Positions 1 through 9,434 of a DNA stretch of 64,000 nucleotides are shown here, in pieces. The notes beneath the pieces are model-generated. The model did no database searches. It saw only the letters and a program-made list of their open reading frames with translations, and was not told the origin of the DNA. Numbering within the stretch: the first letter of the stretch is position 1; every line of letters starts with the position of its first letter. The DNA comes from an uncultured Phocaeicola sp. (lineage in GTDB: Bacteria; Bacteroidota; Bacteroidia; Bacteroidales; Bacteroidaceae), in assembly GCA_944320845.1 (NCBI GenBank), contig CALUJA010000013.1, positions 23,146 through 87,145 of the forward strand, written 5' to 3'. The position numbers and the translations under genes were made by a program.

Positions 1-1648
1 CATAACTAATATTAGCTCCTTTTCTTTCAACAGACAACGTAACTAACGCACCATCAGCAGACTGCATATTTTCTATTCCGTCAACTTCGGTCATATATTC
101 TGCATTATAAATGTTACCCCATCCAAATAAATCATTACGTAAAATCAATAATTCACCAGACGCATCATACCCCACTTCTGTCGGATGTAAGCCGGTTGTA
201 ATGACTGTTACATAATAATTCCATATATTCGCCTTACTCGAATGGTCATAGAATTGGAACTCAACCTTACCATCTCCATTAAATAAAACTTTTGGTGTCC
301 ATGCTCCCCACCATGCGGTTGAACAATCTTGCGCTCCAACAATATTGCTTCCCCGTGAATACAAGTTAGATACATAGACTTCTTCCGGGTCAATCTCCAA
401 ATAAGCCTTTTCTACAGACAAGAATGCACCAATAGCTCCTGTAGGACAATCCGTAATATTCCATTTACATGTCATTTCTTCCCCAGAAGTAGTCGTTACA
501 AGCCCATCTATTGTCAAGGTCGTCCCTACACGTTTTACGGTCAAATCAACCGTAGCGTCTATCATATCCTGATTATAAGTAGCCCAATCATACGTATATT
601 CCGGCTGATATAATCCTGTCCCATTACCAATCGGCGTTGCCATATTGTCCTTCCAGCCATAAGCATCTGAACGAACTCTATAATACTCTACATATCCGTC
701 TTCATTGGGCAGTTTCCCATTAGATATTCCCAATATCCAATTTTCCCACGCATTTGCACCCTGAGCATGGTTAATAAAATGATAATGGAATTCACAATCT
801 CCACTCTCCACATTTATAAGAGGAGAATAATCCATAAAGAAGCCCGAGCTGAAATCTTCTTGACCAACAACAATCATTCCCGTCTCTTCTCCCGGTTCCT
901 CTCCGCCCGGGTTCGGATCCTTCAGTTCCGGCTTGGCTACTTCTGCATCCGTAATCAGGTTTTTATAGACCGTAACCTCATCTATCCACATCTTAGACGG
1001 AGTTTCTTCCGAACCATAACCGAAATAAAGCCGTGGAGCTGTGGTCATAAAGTCCATTACTTCTCTGGCTTTGGCTACTTCTTCGCCCTCACCCGGAGCA
1101 ATCGTTCCGTCCACCGCTACACCATCTATATATATGGCATAACCGTGGGGCTTCGCTGCCACGGCAAACCAATGCCATTCGCCTGCCGTAAGCAGCAGCG
1201 AATTGGCGTTCAATTTCTCTTCATTGTAATATAAATCCGAATTTCCGGTCAGTCTCAGTTTGTTTCCGGCCTCATCCGAAAAGCAGAACACAGAGGCATT
1301 CGCATCTTCCGCATTCAGCTTAACCCATCCGGTCAGCGATGCTCCGGTCTGAAGCGTGTTATACTGCAACGGGTTGGCATAGGAAACATAACCACCGTCC
1401 AGTTCCAAAACCACATCCAGCTGCGGGTCAACCACCACTTTGGGTGCCTTGCCCCCCTGATAAATCCCTATTGAAACATCAGAGCCCAAATCGTCGAAGT
1501 CATACGACGCAAGCTCCGTAAGATTCGGCAGCTGCTGATTACCGGAAGGAGGATCCATTTCTCCCCAGTCTTGGCAGGAGCCTAAACAAAAGGCAGTAAA
1601 TACTGCGACCAACAAAATCGGCCATTTTCGCCATCTCTTTGCCCTCAT
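1..1648 (-). CDS. LamG-type lectin-like surface lipoprotein, C-terminus cut by window edge
   Basis: The frame is open from an ATG at 1648 to the window edge, giving 549 visible residues. The N-terminus is a lipoprotein signal: basic MRAKRWRK, a hydrophobic stretch, then the lipobox LGSC with Cys25. After about 40 residues a concanavalin-like (LamG/Laminin_G_3) domain follows, recognisable by GWVKLN, the AIYIDGV strand and a closing WIDEVTVY. A Pro/Gly/Glu-rich linker leads into two related beta-rich units (from about residues 260 and 430), both with an aromatic FxF core, a Y/FGW motif and a final TV/TLSVERxG-like strand, so the C-terminal part looks internally duplicated. The likely role is outer-surface glycan binding, but a catalytic function in the missing end cannot be excluded. 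Its promoter carries the same tandem motif as the GH43/GH51 operon, which suggests control by the adjacent HTCS. Confidence 0.8.
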   Translation of the reverse strand, partial: MRAKRWRKWPILLVAVFTAFCLGSCQDWGEMDPPSGNQQLPNLTELASYDFDDLGSDVSIGIYQGGKAPKVVVDPQLDVVLELDGGYVSYANPLQYNTLQTGASLTGWVKLNAEDANASVFCFSDEAGNKLRLTGNSDLYYNEEKLNANSLLLTAGEWHWFAVAAKPHGYAIYIDGVAVDGTIAPGEGEEVAKAREVMDFMTTAPRLYFGYGSEETPSKMWIDEVTVYKNLITDAEVAKPELKDPNPGGEEPGEETGMIVVGQEDFSSGFFMDYSPLINVESGDCEFHYHFINHAQGANAWENWILGISNGKLPNEDGYVEYYRVRSDAYGWKDNMATPIGNGTGLYQPEYTYDWATYNQDMIDATVDLTVKRVGTTLTIDGLVTTTSGEEMTCKWNITDCPTGAIGAFLSVEKAYLEIDPEEVYVSNLYSRGSNIVGAQDCSTAWWGAWTPKVLFNGDGKVEFQFYDHSSKANIWNYYVTVITTGLHPTEVGYDASGELLILRNDLFGWGNIYNAEYMTEVDGIENMQSADGALVTLSVERKGANISY

Positions 1649-1697
1649 AATACTGATTTTTTTGGTTATTAATTATTTATATCAAAATTTAATTATG

Positions 1698-1756
1698 CAA
1701 ATGTACTTTTATAAGATTTTATAACGGTGGATAAAAAGCTACAAAAGGTGGATAAA
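1698..1756 (-). promoter_or_regulatory. Promoter and tandem HTCS-type operator of the lectin-like lipoprotein gene
   Basis: On the minus strand, two copies of TTTATCCACC (1756-1747 and 1735-1726) lie 21 bp apart. Twenty bases further downstream is TACATTTG (1705-1698), a match to the Bacteroidetes -7 box TAnnTTTG. The second repeat falls where a -33 element would sit, and no TTTG is present there, as expected for an activator-dependent promoter. The same arrangement occurs before the GH43 gene. That the HTCS binds here is inferred. Confidence 0.55.
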
Positions 1757-1770
1757 TGGATTTTTCAGAC

Positions 1771-1818
1771 AGAAAAAGAGCGGGCGGAAATGAGTCTTTT
1801 ACCCTCATTTCCGCCCGC
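1771..1818 (-). terminator. Rho-independent terminator of the HTCS gene
   Basis: A perfect 15-bp stem (1780-1794 with 1804-1818, GC-rich, starting GCGGGCGG) with a 9-nt loop is followed on the minus strand by TCTTTTTCT. It lies about 170 bp beyond the HTCS stop codon. With the operator at 1698-1756 it accounts for most of the 337-bp gap between the HTCS and lipoprotein genes; I see no gene in this gap. Confidence 0.8.
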
Positions 1819-1985
1819 AAGCACTGTTTTTCAATGGTTTAAAAAGATAATAAAAGAATCTCGCTTTTCATCGTCCGTCCACCCCGCATTGGGGAGCAGA
1901 AACAAAAGACATATCACCGCGGCCTCAAGAAATCGCGCTTACGGCAGAAAAAAGTTCGTTTGCCGAAGAAAAGATTTTTCTGCGC

Positions 1986-4900
1986 CTACTCTTCCAGCAG
2001 ACTGCTTGGCGTAACATTGAAATGCTTCGTGAAGCAGCGGGTAAAGTACTTGGGGTCGTTGAATCCCACCTCGTAGGCAATTTCGGATATATTCATCGAG
2101 CGCGTCACCTTGTTCTTCAAAAGAAGTTCGCGGGCAAGGTTCAAACGATAGTTGCGCATGAACTGGCCGGCCGACTGCCCGGTAAGGCTCTGCATCTTCT
2201 TGTTCAGAAGACTCTTGCTGATGCCCATTACCTCGATAAAGTCGCCTACTTCGAAGTCCGGATTCTTATAGTTTTCCTTTACCACCTTGATGGCCTTGTC
2301 GAGAAACTTCTTGTCGCCGGAATCTTCCTCCACTTCCAACGAGTCGACATTCATGTTCATCGAGAATTTCATCTGGAAGCGCTTGCGGTTTTCCAGGATG
2401 CTCGAGATGCGGGCCAGGAGCATATTCTCGTCAAACGGCTTCAGCAGATAAGCGTCCACGCCCATCCGGTAACTTTCCAGGCGCGCTTCGTCGGAAGTCT
2501 TGGCGGTAAGCATGAGAAACGGTATGTGAGAAATCGAAAAGTCACTTTTCACCCGGCGCGACAGTTCTACCCCATCCATGACGGGCATCATCAAATCGCT
2601 GATTATAAAGTCCACATTATACGACTTCAAGACCTGAAGCGCCTCTTCGCCCTGCGAAGCCTCCAGCACATTGTAGTATTCGCCCAAAATGGAGCGGATA
2701 TAGTCGCGCATATCCTTGTTGTCTTCCACCACCAGCATGGTAAGCTTGCTGTTTTTCGGGATTTCAGGCAACACATAGCCGCTTGTCTCCGTCTTGCCCG
2801 CATGGCCTTCTCCCCGCACCAAAGGAAGCATCACCCGGAAGTTGGAGCCCCGGACGGGATTATTCTTTACCGAAATGGTGCCTTTCAGCGAATCGACCAG
2901 GCGCTTGCACAGATACAAGCCGATGCCCGTACCGCTTTGTCCGCTCACCGACTCCAGACTCTGGTTGTTCGACTGGTAGAAACAGTCGAAAATACGCTCA
3001 AGGTCTTCCTGCGGGATGCCTTTCCCCGTATCGCGGACTCCTATGAAAAGCCGCTCGCCGTCTTGAGCCGGCAAAGATGCCACATAGACCGAAACACATC
3101 CGTCTTTTTGCGTAAACTTCAGCGCATTACTAATCAAGTTGGTGAAAATCTTATGCAGAATGTCTTCGGCCAGCATCATGTGTGAATCCGTCAGGCGCAC
3201 AAAACAGCGGAAGTCCACTCCTCTGCCCCGCGCATAATCGGCAAAGGCAGGCAGAAGCTCATCCAAGAAATGTTTCAAGTCGCCATAATTGGTCACCACC
3301 TTCATGCGCCCTTCCTCCACCTTGCGGAAATCCATCAGCTGGTTAATCAAAGACAGCAGATACTTGGAGTTACGCTCGACCAGATGCAGCTGTTCGATGA
3401 CCTGGGGATTGTAACTCAGCTTCAGCGCACGCTCAATCGGACCGACAATCAGCGTCAGCGGCGTGCGGAACTCGTGCGTAATGTTGGTAAAAAAGGCCAG
3501 CTTGTCGATTGTCAGCTCTTCCACCTTGTGCGACATCTCCAGTATCTGGTTTTTCTGAACGGTTATCTTCTCGTTCGAGTCTTTCAGCAGCTCGTTCTGA
3601 TGCGACAGTTCCTCCTTTTGGTCAGACAGCAGCTTCTTCTGCTCTTCCAGTTCGTGCGTCCGCTCTTCCACCATCAGGCGAAGGAGCTTCTGCTGACGCT
3701 GCAAATCGCGGAAACGCCAGTAAATGACGAACAATATACACAATACAATCATCAGATTAAACCATATCGTCTTATAGAAATAAGGTTTCACCCTGATGGA
3801 AAGTTCCCGCACCGGAGACACAAAATTTTTTCCGTCCGAAGCATAGCGCAGCTGGAAAGTATACTTTCCGGCTTCCAGATTGGTATAAGAAACCGAATGT
3901 TGGGTGACCGGAACCGTTACCCATTCATCGTCGAAGCCTTGCAGGCGATAAGCATAGCGTGCCAAGGCAGAAGGATTGTAATCCAACGATGCAAAATTGA
4001 TAGTAAGAGACTTGTCGCTCTCATGGATGGACAAAACCCCGTTTTCCGCCCGGCGTTCCTCTCCGAAACAGGAGAGATGCGTGAAGACCAACGGAGAAGA
4101 AACGGTCGTCTCGGCACGCGGCAGGATGCGTATCTCCGACAGCCCCTCGGTACTTCCCGCATAAAGCGCGCCGGTACGCGAACCTCCGGTGGCATTCCAA
4201 TAGAACTGGTTGCCGGGAAGCCCGTCGTATGTCGTGAAGTTCTGGAAAGACTGGTTCTTCGGCATAAAGCAAGACAGGCCGTTGTTGGTAGTCAGCCACA
4301 AATGTCCCTCATTATCTTCCCAGATTCCCCTCACACTATTGTTTATCAGTCCGTCACTCGTCCGGTATGCCTTAAATGTCAAGTCCTTTCCCTTGCCCGT
4401 CACCCGGTAAAAGCCATTGCCGTTCGTCCCGACCCACACGGTGCCGTCTCTCCCTTCAAAGACAGAAGTAATCCGTTCGGTCACGTTTTCGGCAGGATTG
4501 TCGAGCTTATGGTCGTACAATACATAATCAAGCTTTCCCTCCTTATAGGCATTCAGGTCTATCCGATACAGCCCGGCCGATGTTCCCATCCACAAAAATC
4601 CGTCGCGCGTGATACATCCTCCCAGCGAGCCCAGGATGTTTCCCCTGCGCTTGCCGTCAAACGGGTCGCCAAGCTTTCCGGTCGCCGGATTATATACTTT
4701 CATGTCTTCACTTGAGCCTATCCACAGCAGGCTGTTTATCGTATCATAAAGCAGCACACCGATGAATCCCCGCTCTCCTGCCACAGTTTCCGGCAGCGGA
4801 ATGGGGTGAAATGTCTTGTCCGACAGGTTCGACCGGCTCACCCATCCAAGTCCTCCGCCCCATGTGCCCACGTAAATGCGCCCTTCACCGTCGGAAGCCA

Positions 4901-6161
4901 GCGCACTGACCGAGTTGTGGCTCAGGCGCGCAGGCGGCTCCGCAGTGTAATGCTCGAATCCCGTCTTGCCCGGACGCCGGAGATTCAGGCCTCTTTCTAC
5001 CGTCCCCACCCACAGCGTACCGTCGTCCTCCTCCAGTATCGCATTGACCAGATTGCCCGATATGCTGCCCTTGTCCTGATAAGAATGCCGGCAATTATGT
5101 ATCTGAAGCGGCGAAAGCAGCATTTTGTTCAGTCCTCCCACCTCCGTGCCAATCCACAACATGTTTTTATCGGCCAGCAAACAGTTGATGAAATTACAGT
5201 TCAGCCCGCTTACATCCTCACCTCCTTCGGGTTGCTGTATGCGGACAAAGTCGTCTGTCACCGTATTATAAAGGTTCAGCCCTTTCAGCGTGGCGACGAC
5301 CAGTGTGCCGTCGGGCGCAAGATTAATGTCTGTCACATAATTCTGCGTCAAAGAGTGCGGATTGTGCTCGTCAGACAGATAGCATTTCGTAATCCCCGTA
5401 TTGATGCTGTAGCGGTAAAGCCCCGAGTTTGTCCCAATCCACATGTCGTTCTGCCAATGAAAAAGACACAGCATGGTAGACTCTGACAGGAATCCAAAAG
5501 AATCCGGGGCGGGAACAGGCTGCTGGGCGGCAGACACACTTTCCTTGACCAGGCATAACCGCCCCACACAGTCAAACCAAATGTACCCGTCGGCCTCGCA
5601 AAAGGCCAAAGAGCGGCTGAACGGGTAAAGGTCGCATATCCTGACTATGGAGTCCACCCGTCCTTCCGCGGTCAGCGAAATCTTATAAAGGCCGTCGTCG
5701 GCCGCCATCCAGATATTCCCCGCCGACGAACAATACACAAAGGTGGAAGGCTTGGCCGCAAAATCGGCCAGACCGCCGCCCAGCGCTTCCGGCCTCACCA
5801 CCGAGAGCCGGGCTACATCCAATATATCCAGCCCTTGCTCGCCCGCCATCCAAATACGGCCGAAGCGGTCTTCGCAAAACTTGCGCACAAAATTGTTTTT
5901 CAGCCTTACCTTCCCTGAAAAGGTATTGAAGGTAACAAACTCATATCCGTCGTATCGGGTCACGCCGTCGCCTCCGGTAGAAATCCACAAGAAGCCCCGA
6001 CTGTCTTTCATCAGGTCTTCCACGTAGTTTTGAGGCAGCCCGTCGTCCATCGTCAGGTGCGTAAAGATATAATGCCCCTCCCGGCTCATGGAAAAAGCCG
6101 GCACAACACTCTCAGCCAAGCACACAAAAACCGCCAACAGCCATGCATTTATTTTCATCAT
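1986..6161 (-). CDS. Hybrid two-component system (HTCS) sensor/regulator of a polysaccharide utilisation locus
   Basis: This 1391-aa single-chain regulator senses a glycan fragment in the periplasm and activates utilisation genes. After a signal peptide the first ~750 residues are repeated propeller blades (LWIGT, IWMAG, LWVGT motifs; Reg_prop family), then a Y_Y_Y Ig-like domain (LDYNPSALARYAYRL) and one membrane span near residues 790-810. The histidine kinase follows, with NITHEFRTPL (His896) and the ATP-binding GTGIGLYLCKR box. A receiver domain carries Asp1189 in ISDLMMPVMDG, and an AraC-type HTH ends the protein (ISEIAYEVGFNDPKYFTRCF). All phosphorelay residues are present. It is divergent from GH43-GH51, and the shared tandem motifs on both sides suggest it regulates those genes and the lipoprotein. 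The likely ligand is an arabinose-containing oligosaccharide, inferred only from the neighbouring enzymes. Confidence 0.95.
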   Translation of the reverse strand: MMKINAWLLAVFVCLAESVVPAFSMSREGHYIFTHLTMDDGLPQNYVEDLMKDSRGFLWISTGGDGVTRYDGYEFVTFNTFSGKVRLKNNFVRKFCEDRFGRIWMAGEQGLDILDVARLSVVRPEALGGGLADFAAKPSTFVYCSSAGNIWMAADDGLYKISLTAEGRVDSIVRICDLYPFSRSLAFCEADGYIWFDCVGRLCLVKESVSAAQQPVPAPDSFGFLSESTMLCLFHWQNDMWIGTNSGLYRYSINTGITKCYLSDEHNPHSLTQNYVTDINLAPDGTLVVATLKGLNLYNTVTDDFVRIQQPEGGEDVSGLNCNFINCLLADKNMLWIGTEVGGLNKMLLSPLQIHNCRHSYQDKGSISGNLVNAILEEDDGTLWVGTVERGLNLRRPGKTGFEHYTAEPPARLSHNSVSALASDGEGRIYVGTWGGGLGWVSRSNLSDKTFHPIPLPETVAGERGFIGVLLYDTINSLLWIGSSEDMKVYNPATGKLGDPFDGKRRGNILGSLGGCITRDGFLWMGTSAGLYRIDLNAYKEGKLDYVLYDHKLDNPAENVTERITSVFEGRDGTVWVGTNGNGFYRVTGKGKDLTFKAYRTSDGLINNSVRGIWEDNEGHLWLTTNNGLSCFMPKNQSFQNFTTYDGLPGNQFYWNATGGSRTGALYAGSTEGLSEIRILPRAETTVSSPLVFTHLSCFGEERRAENGVLSIHESDKSLTINFASLDYNPSALARYAYRLQGFDDEWVTVPVTQHSVSYTNLEAGKYTFQLRYASDGKNFVSPVRELSIRVKPYFYKTIWFNLMIVLCILFVIYWRFRDLQRQQKLLRLMVEERTHELEEQKKLLSDQKEELSHQNELLKDSNEKITVQKNQILEMSHKVEELTIDKLAFFTNITHEFRTPLTLIVGPIERALKLSYNPQVIEQLHLVERNSKYLLSLINQLMDFRKVEEGRMKVVTNYGDLKHFLDELLPAFADYARGRGVDFRCFVRLTDSHMMLAEDILHKIFTNLISNALKFTQKDGCVSVYVASLPAQDGERLFIGVRDTGKGIPQEDLERIFDCFYQSNNQSLESVSGQSGTGIGLYLCKRLVDSLKGTISVKNNPVRGSNFRVMLPLVRGEGHAGKTETSGYVLPEIPKNSKLTMLVVEDNKDMRDYIRSILGEYYNVLEASQGEEALQVLKSYNVDFIISDLMMPVMDGVELSRRVKSDFSISHIPFLMLTAKTSDEARLESYRMGVDAYLLKPFDENMLLARISSILENRKRFQMKFSMNMNVDSLEVEEDSGDKKFLDKAIKVVKENYKNPDFEVGDFIEVMGISKSLLNKKMQSLTGQSAGQFMRNYRLNLARELLLKNKVTRSMNISEIAYEVGFNDPKYFTRCFTKHFNVTPSSLLEE

Positions 6162-6240
6162 ATTTCCTTCTTTATATCAACAAATATAATCCATCCGCCC
6201 CACCGGGGCAAATTATACCGAAGAAAAAGCAAACAAATGG

Positions 6241-6303
6241 CTAAATATCCACCAAAGAAGACTAAATGTCCACCCCAATATTGCCGTCAAGCGACTACTT
6301 TTG
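6241..6303 (+). promoter_or_regulatory. Promoter and tandem HTCS-type operator of the GH43-GH51 operon
   Basis: CTAAATATCCACC (6241-6253) and CTAAATGTCCACC (6262-6274) are direct repeats exactly 21 bp apart. Twenty-one bases after the second lies TACTTTTG (6296-6303), a Bacteroidetes -7 match. Spacing and motif mirror the element at 1698-1756. The arrangement suggests a dimeric AraC-type DNA-binding domain bound at two successive helical turns and contacting RNA polymerase. HTCS binding is inferred. Confidence 0.6.
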
Positions 6304-6350
6304 CAAATAAACCATCCATACCGGTTTATAAATTGAGGTTAGTTAAATTT

Positions 6351-6400
6351 GTATCACTGCACAGACAGATTTTCATACGGGATTTGTCTGTGTATGATAC
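6351..6400 (+). promoter_or_regulatory. Stem-loop in the GH43 5' untranslated region
   Basis: Arms GTATCA (6351-6356) and CACAGACA (6360-6367) pair with TGTCTGTG (6385-6392) and TGATAC (6395-6400), leaving a 17-nt loop. The structure ends 17 nt before the GH43 start codon. It is not followed by a T-run, so it is not an ordinary terminator. It may affect mRNA stability or translation; its function is unknown. Confidence 0.4.
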
Positions 6401-6417
6401 TTTAAAAAAAGAAAAAC

Positions 6418-7395
6418 ATGCTTTCAAAAATCAAGACAGTCTTATTAAGCACAGCGCTTGTCTTCGGAACGGCATCCGTTCTGGGAGCGGACAGAGACAC
6501 TACCTTTGTTGCCTCGGGCAATCCCATTGTAAAATACAAGTATCTGGGAGACCCGGCTGCCTTAGTCCATGACGGAACGGTCTACATCTATGCCGGACAC
6601 GACGAATCTCCGGCTCCCGCGCAGCATTATCTGATGAACGAATGGTGCATCCTGTCTACTCAGGACATGAAGACCTTTACCGAACACGCCTATACGCTCA
6701 AGGCAACAGACTTCAAATGGGCGAAAGGAGAAGCCTGGGCAAGCCAGGTCATCGAGCGCAACGGCAAGTTTTACTGGTATGTCACGGTGGAACATGCCAC
6801 CATACCGGGCAAATCCATCGGGGTCGCAGTAGGAGACTCGCCGCTCGGCCCGTTTAAAGACGCACGCGGCTCGGCCCTAATCACCAACGACATGACCACC
6901 GAATACACTTCCATCCGGTGGGACGACATCGACCCCACCGTCTTCATCGACGATGACGGCCAGGCATATCTGTTTTGGGGCAACACACAGTGCTATTATG
7001 CCAAGCTGAAAGACAACATGACCGAACTCGACGGGCCGATTGTGCCGATAAACCTTCCCCGCTTCACGGAAGCCCCGTGGATTCACAAGCGCGGCGGCTG
7101 GTATTACCTTTCATTCGCATCCGAATTTCCGGAAAAGATATGCTATGCCATGAGCAAAAGCATAAACGGCCCGTGGGAATACAAGGGAATACTGAACGAG
7201 ATTGCCGGAAACTCGAACACCAACCATCAGGCAATCATCGAGTTCAAGGGGAAAGACTACTTCATCTACCACAACGGAAGCATCAATCCTGACGGATGCG
7301 GCTACCGGCGCGCCCTTTGCATAGACCGCCTGCACTATAATGCCGACGGAACCATCCGCCGCATCCAAATGACAACGGAAGGTATCACAGAATAA
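6418..7395 (+). CDS. Glycoside hydrolase family 43, probable arabinofuranosidase/xylosidase
   Basis: This 325-aa secreted enzyme begins with a signal peptide ending near ASVLGA. The family 43 five-blade propeller signature is complete: Asp45 in LGDPAALV (general base), Asp172 in DIDPTVF (pKa modulator) and Glu218 in FTEAPW (general acid). The length fits a single catalytic domain without an accessory module. Family 43 includes alpha-L-arabinofuranosidases, arabinanases and beta-xylosidases, and the subfamily cannot be fixed by eye. The next gene, 42 bp downstream, is a GH51 arabinofuranosidase, which supports an arabinan or arabinoxylan substrate. Start choice: the ATG follows an A-rich stretch typical of Bacteroidales and gives a clean signal peptide. 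Confidence 0.9.
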   Translation: MLSKIKTVLLSTALVFGTASVLGADRDTTFVASGNPIVKYKYLGDPAALVHDGTVYIYAGHDESPAPAQHYLMNEWCILSTQDMKTFTEHAYTLKATDFKWAKGEAWASQVIERNGKFYWYVTVEHATIPGKSIGVAVGDSPLGPFKDARGSALITNDMTTEYTSIRWDDIDPTVFIDDDGQAYLFWGNTQCYYAKLKDNMTELDGPIVPINLPRFTEAPWIHKRGGWYYLSFASEFPEKICYAMSKSINGPWEYKGILNEIAGNSNTNHQAIIEFKGKDYFIYHNGSINPDGCGYRRALCIDRLHYNADGTIRRIQMTTEGITE

Positions 7396-7437
7396 AATAA
7401 AATCATTATATTTGCTACATATTAAATTCATATAACC

Positions 7438-9411
7438 ATGAACAAACATTTCGCTTTTCTCTCGGCGCTGGCGCTATCGGCAGGCGTAAGCCTGAACGCG
7501 CAAGACGCAAGCCAGATGGTCATTCAGGCCAACAAGATTGGGGCTGAAATCCAGCCGACCATGTACGGACATTTTTTTGAAGACATCAACTTCGGCGCAG
7601 ACGGAGGACTGTATGCAGAACTGGTGAAGAACCGCTCGTTTGACTTCCCGCAAAACCTGATGGGGTGGGATGTTTTCGGGAAAGTGACGCTGCAAGAAGA
7701 CGGCCCGTTTGAACGCAATCCGCACTATGTGCGCCTCTCTGACCCGGGACATGCCCACAAACGCACCGGAATCGAAAATGAAGGATTCTTCGGCATCGGC
7801 ATCAAAGCCAACGAAAAATACCGCTTTACGGTATGGGCACGCGGAGAAAACCAAAAGATTATCGTGGAACTGATTGACAATGACACGATGGGAGAATCAC
7901 AAGTCATCACTTCACAGGAACTGGCCATCAACTCTAAAGAATGGAAAAAGTATGAAGTCATCCTTACACCGGGTGAAACGCAGGACAAGGCCCATCTCCG
8001 CATCTTCCTTGCCTCGCCGGGCGACGTGGATCTGGAGCATGTCTCACTTTTCCCCGTGGACACCTGGAAAGGACGTGAGAACGGACTGCGCAAAGACCTC
8101 GTCCAGGCGCTGGTCGACACCAAGCCGGGCGTGTTCCGCTTCCCGGGAGGATGCATCGTTGAAGGTACAGACCTGGCAAGCCGCTATAACTGGAAGAACT
8201 CTGTGGGCCCGGTAGAAAACCGTCCGATTAATGAAAACCGGTGGCACTATACTTTCCCGCACCGTTTCTTCCCCGACTATTTCCAGACTTACGGCATGGG
8301 ATTCTATGAGCTTTTCCTGTTGGCAGAGGATATGGGTGCCGAGCCGCTCCCCGTTTTGAGCTGTGGTCTGTCCTGCCAGTTCCAGAATGACGACCCGAAG
8401 GCGCATGTTCCGGTCGACCAGCTGGACAGCTACATTCAGGATGCACTTGACCTGATAGAGTTTGCCAACGGCGACACGAGCACCAAATGGGGCAAGCTGC
8501 GCGCCGACATGGGTCATCCCGCTCCGTTCAACATGAAGTTCATCGGAATCGGCAACGAACAATGGGGACCGGAATATCCGGCACGCCTGAAACAGTTTGT
8601 TGAAGCCATCCGCAAGGCATATCCCGACATGAAGATTATCGGCTCATCCGGCCCGAACTCAGAAGGCGAAGACTTTGAATACCTGTGGCCCGAGATGAAG
8701 AAGCTGAAGGTAGACCTGGTAGACGAACACTTCTACCGCCCGGAGAGCTGGTTCCTCAAGTCAGGAAACCGCTATGACAACTACGACCGGAAAGGCCCGA
8801 AAGTATTTGCAGGGGAATACGCCTGCCACGGTGCCGGCAAGAAATGGAACCATTTCCATGCCTCACTGCTCGAAGCCGCTTTCCTGACCGGCGTTGAACG
8901 CAATGCCGATGTGGTTCACATGGCCACTTACGCTCCGCTGCTGGCTCATGTGGAAGGATGGCAGTGGCGTCCGGACCTCATCTGGTTTGACAACCTGCGT
9001 TCGGTCCGCACATGCACCTGGTATGTACAGTCGCTCTACGGACATTACAAGGGAACAAATGTCGTTCCCCTTACAATGGACAAAAAGCCCGTAAGCGGAC
9101 AGGAAGGACAAAAGGGCTTGTTCGCAAGTGCCGTTTGGGACGAGCCGTCTCAAAGCTATATCGTGAAGATTGCCAATACATCCGACCAGGCTCAGAAAGT
9201 ATCGTTAGAGTTTAAGGGCCTGAAAAAATCCGCGAAATTGGGAGAAGGCAAAGTCATCACCCTGCATTCCGACAATCCGGATGCTGAGAATACGCTGGAC
9301 AACCCGAATCTGATTGTACCGAAAGAAGCGTCTGTCAGCCTGGATGGCAATACACTGAACACAGAAGTAGGCGCCATGACCTTCGCCGTCTATACATTCA
9401 AGAAACTGTAA
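7438..9411 (+). CDS. GH51 alpha-L-arabinofuranosidase
   Basis: This 657-aa enzyme removes terminal alpha-L-arabinofuranosyl residues from arabinan, arabinoxylan or arabinogalactan. It has a signal peptide (cleavage after SLNAQ), the GH51 N-terminal motif YGHFFEDINFGADGGLYAEL, then a carbohydrate-binding-like insertion (about residues 90-210, with KYRFTVWARGEN). The catalytic barrel carries acid/base Glu374 in GIGNEQWG and nucleophile Glu460 in FAGEYACHG. A C-terminal beta-sandwich follows, ending in FAVYTFKKL. Both catalytic residues are intact and the length is normal for Bacteroidetes members. It is co-transcribed with the GH43 gene and ends in a strong terminator. Confidence 0.95.
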   Translation: MNKHFAFLSALALSAGVSLNAQDASQMVIQANKIGAEIQPTMYGHFFEDINFGADGGLYAELVKNRSFDFPQNLMGWDVFGKVTLQEDGPFERNPHYVRLSDPGHAHKRTGIENEGFFGIGIKANEKYRFTVWARGENQKIIVELIDNDTMGESQVITSQELAINSKEWKKYEVILTPGETQDKAHLRIFLASPGDVDLEHVSLFPVDTWKGRENGLRKDLVQALVDTKPGVFRFPGGCIVEGTDLASRYNWKNSVGPVENRPINENRWHYTFPHRFFPDYFQTYGMGFYELFLLAEDMGAEPLPVLSCGLSCQFQNDDPKAHVPVDQLDSYIQDALDLIEFANGDTSTKWGKLRADMGHPAPFNMKFIGIGNEQWGPEYPARLKQFVEAIRKAYPDMKIIGSSGPNSEGEDFEYLWPEMKKLKVDLVDEHFYRPESWFLKSGNRYDNYDRKGPKVFAGEYACHGAGKKWNHFHASLLEAAFLTGVERNADVVHMATYAPLLAHVEGWQWRPDLIWFDNLRSVRTCTWYVQSLYGHYKGTNVVPLTMDKKPVSGQEGQKGLFASAVWDEPSQSYIVKIANTSDQAQKVSLEFKGLKKSAKLGEGKVITLHSDNPDAENTLDNPNLIVPKEASVSLDGNTLNTEVGAMTFAVYTFKKL

Positions 9412-9434
9412 CTGTATATCCGATATCTTTATTG

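Noticed and set aside
2022-3185. Long plus-strand frame of 387 residues opposite the HTCS gene
   Set aside because: It is antisense to the conserved kinase and receiver domains, has no family features, and reflects the GC-skewed codon pattern of the real gene.
3270-4715. Long plus-strand frame of 481 residues opposite the HTCS propeller
   Set aside because: Antisense shadow of a clear protein family; the sequence is low in recognisable structure and has no start signal.
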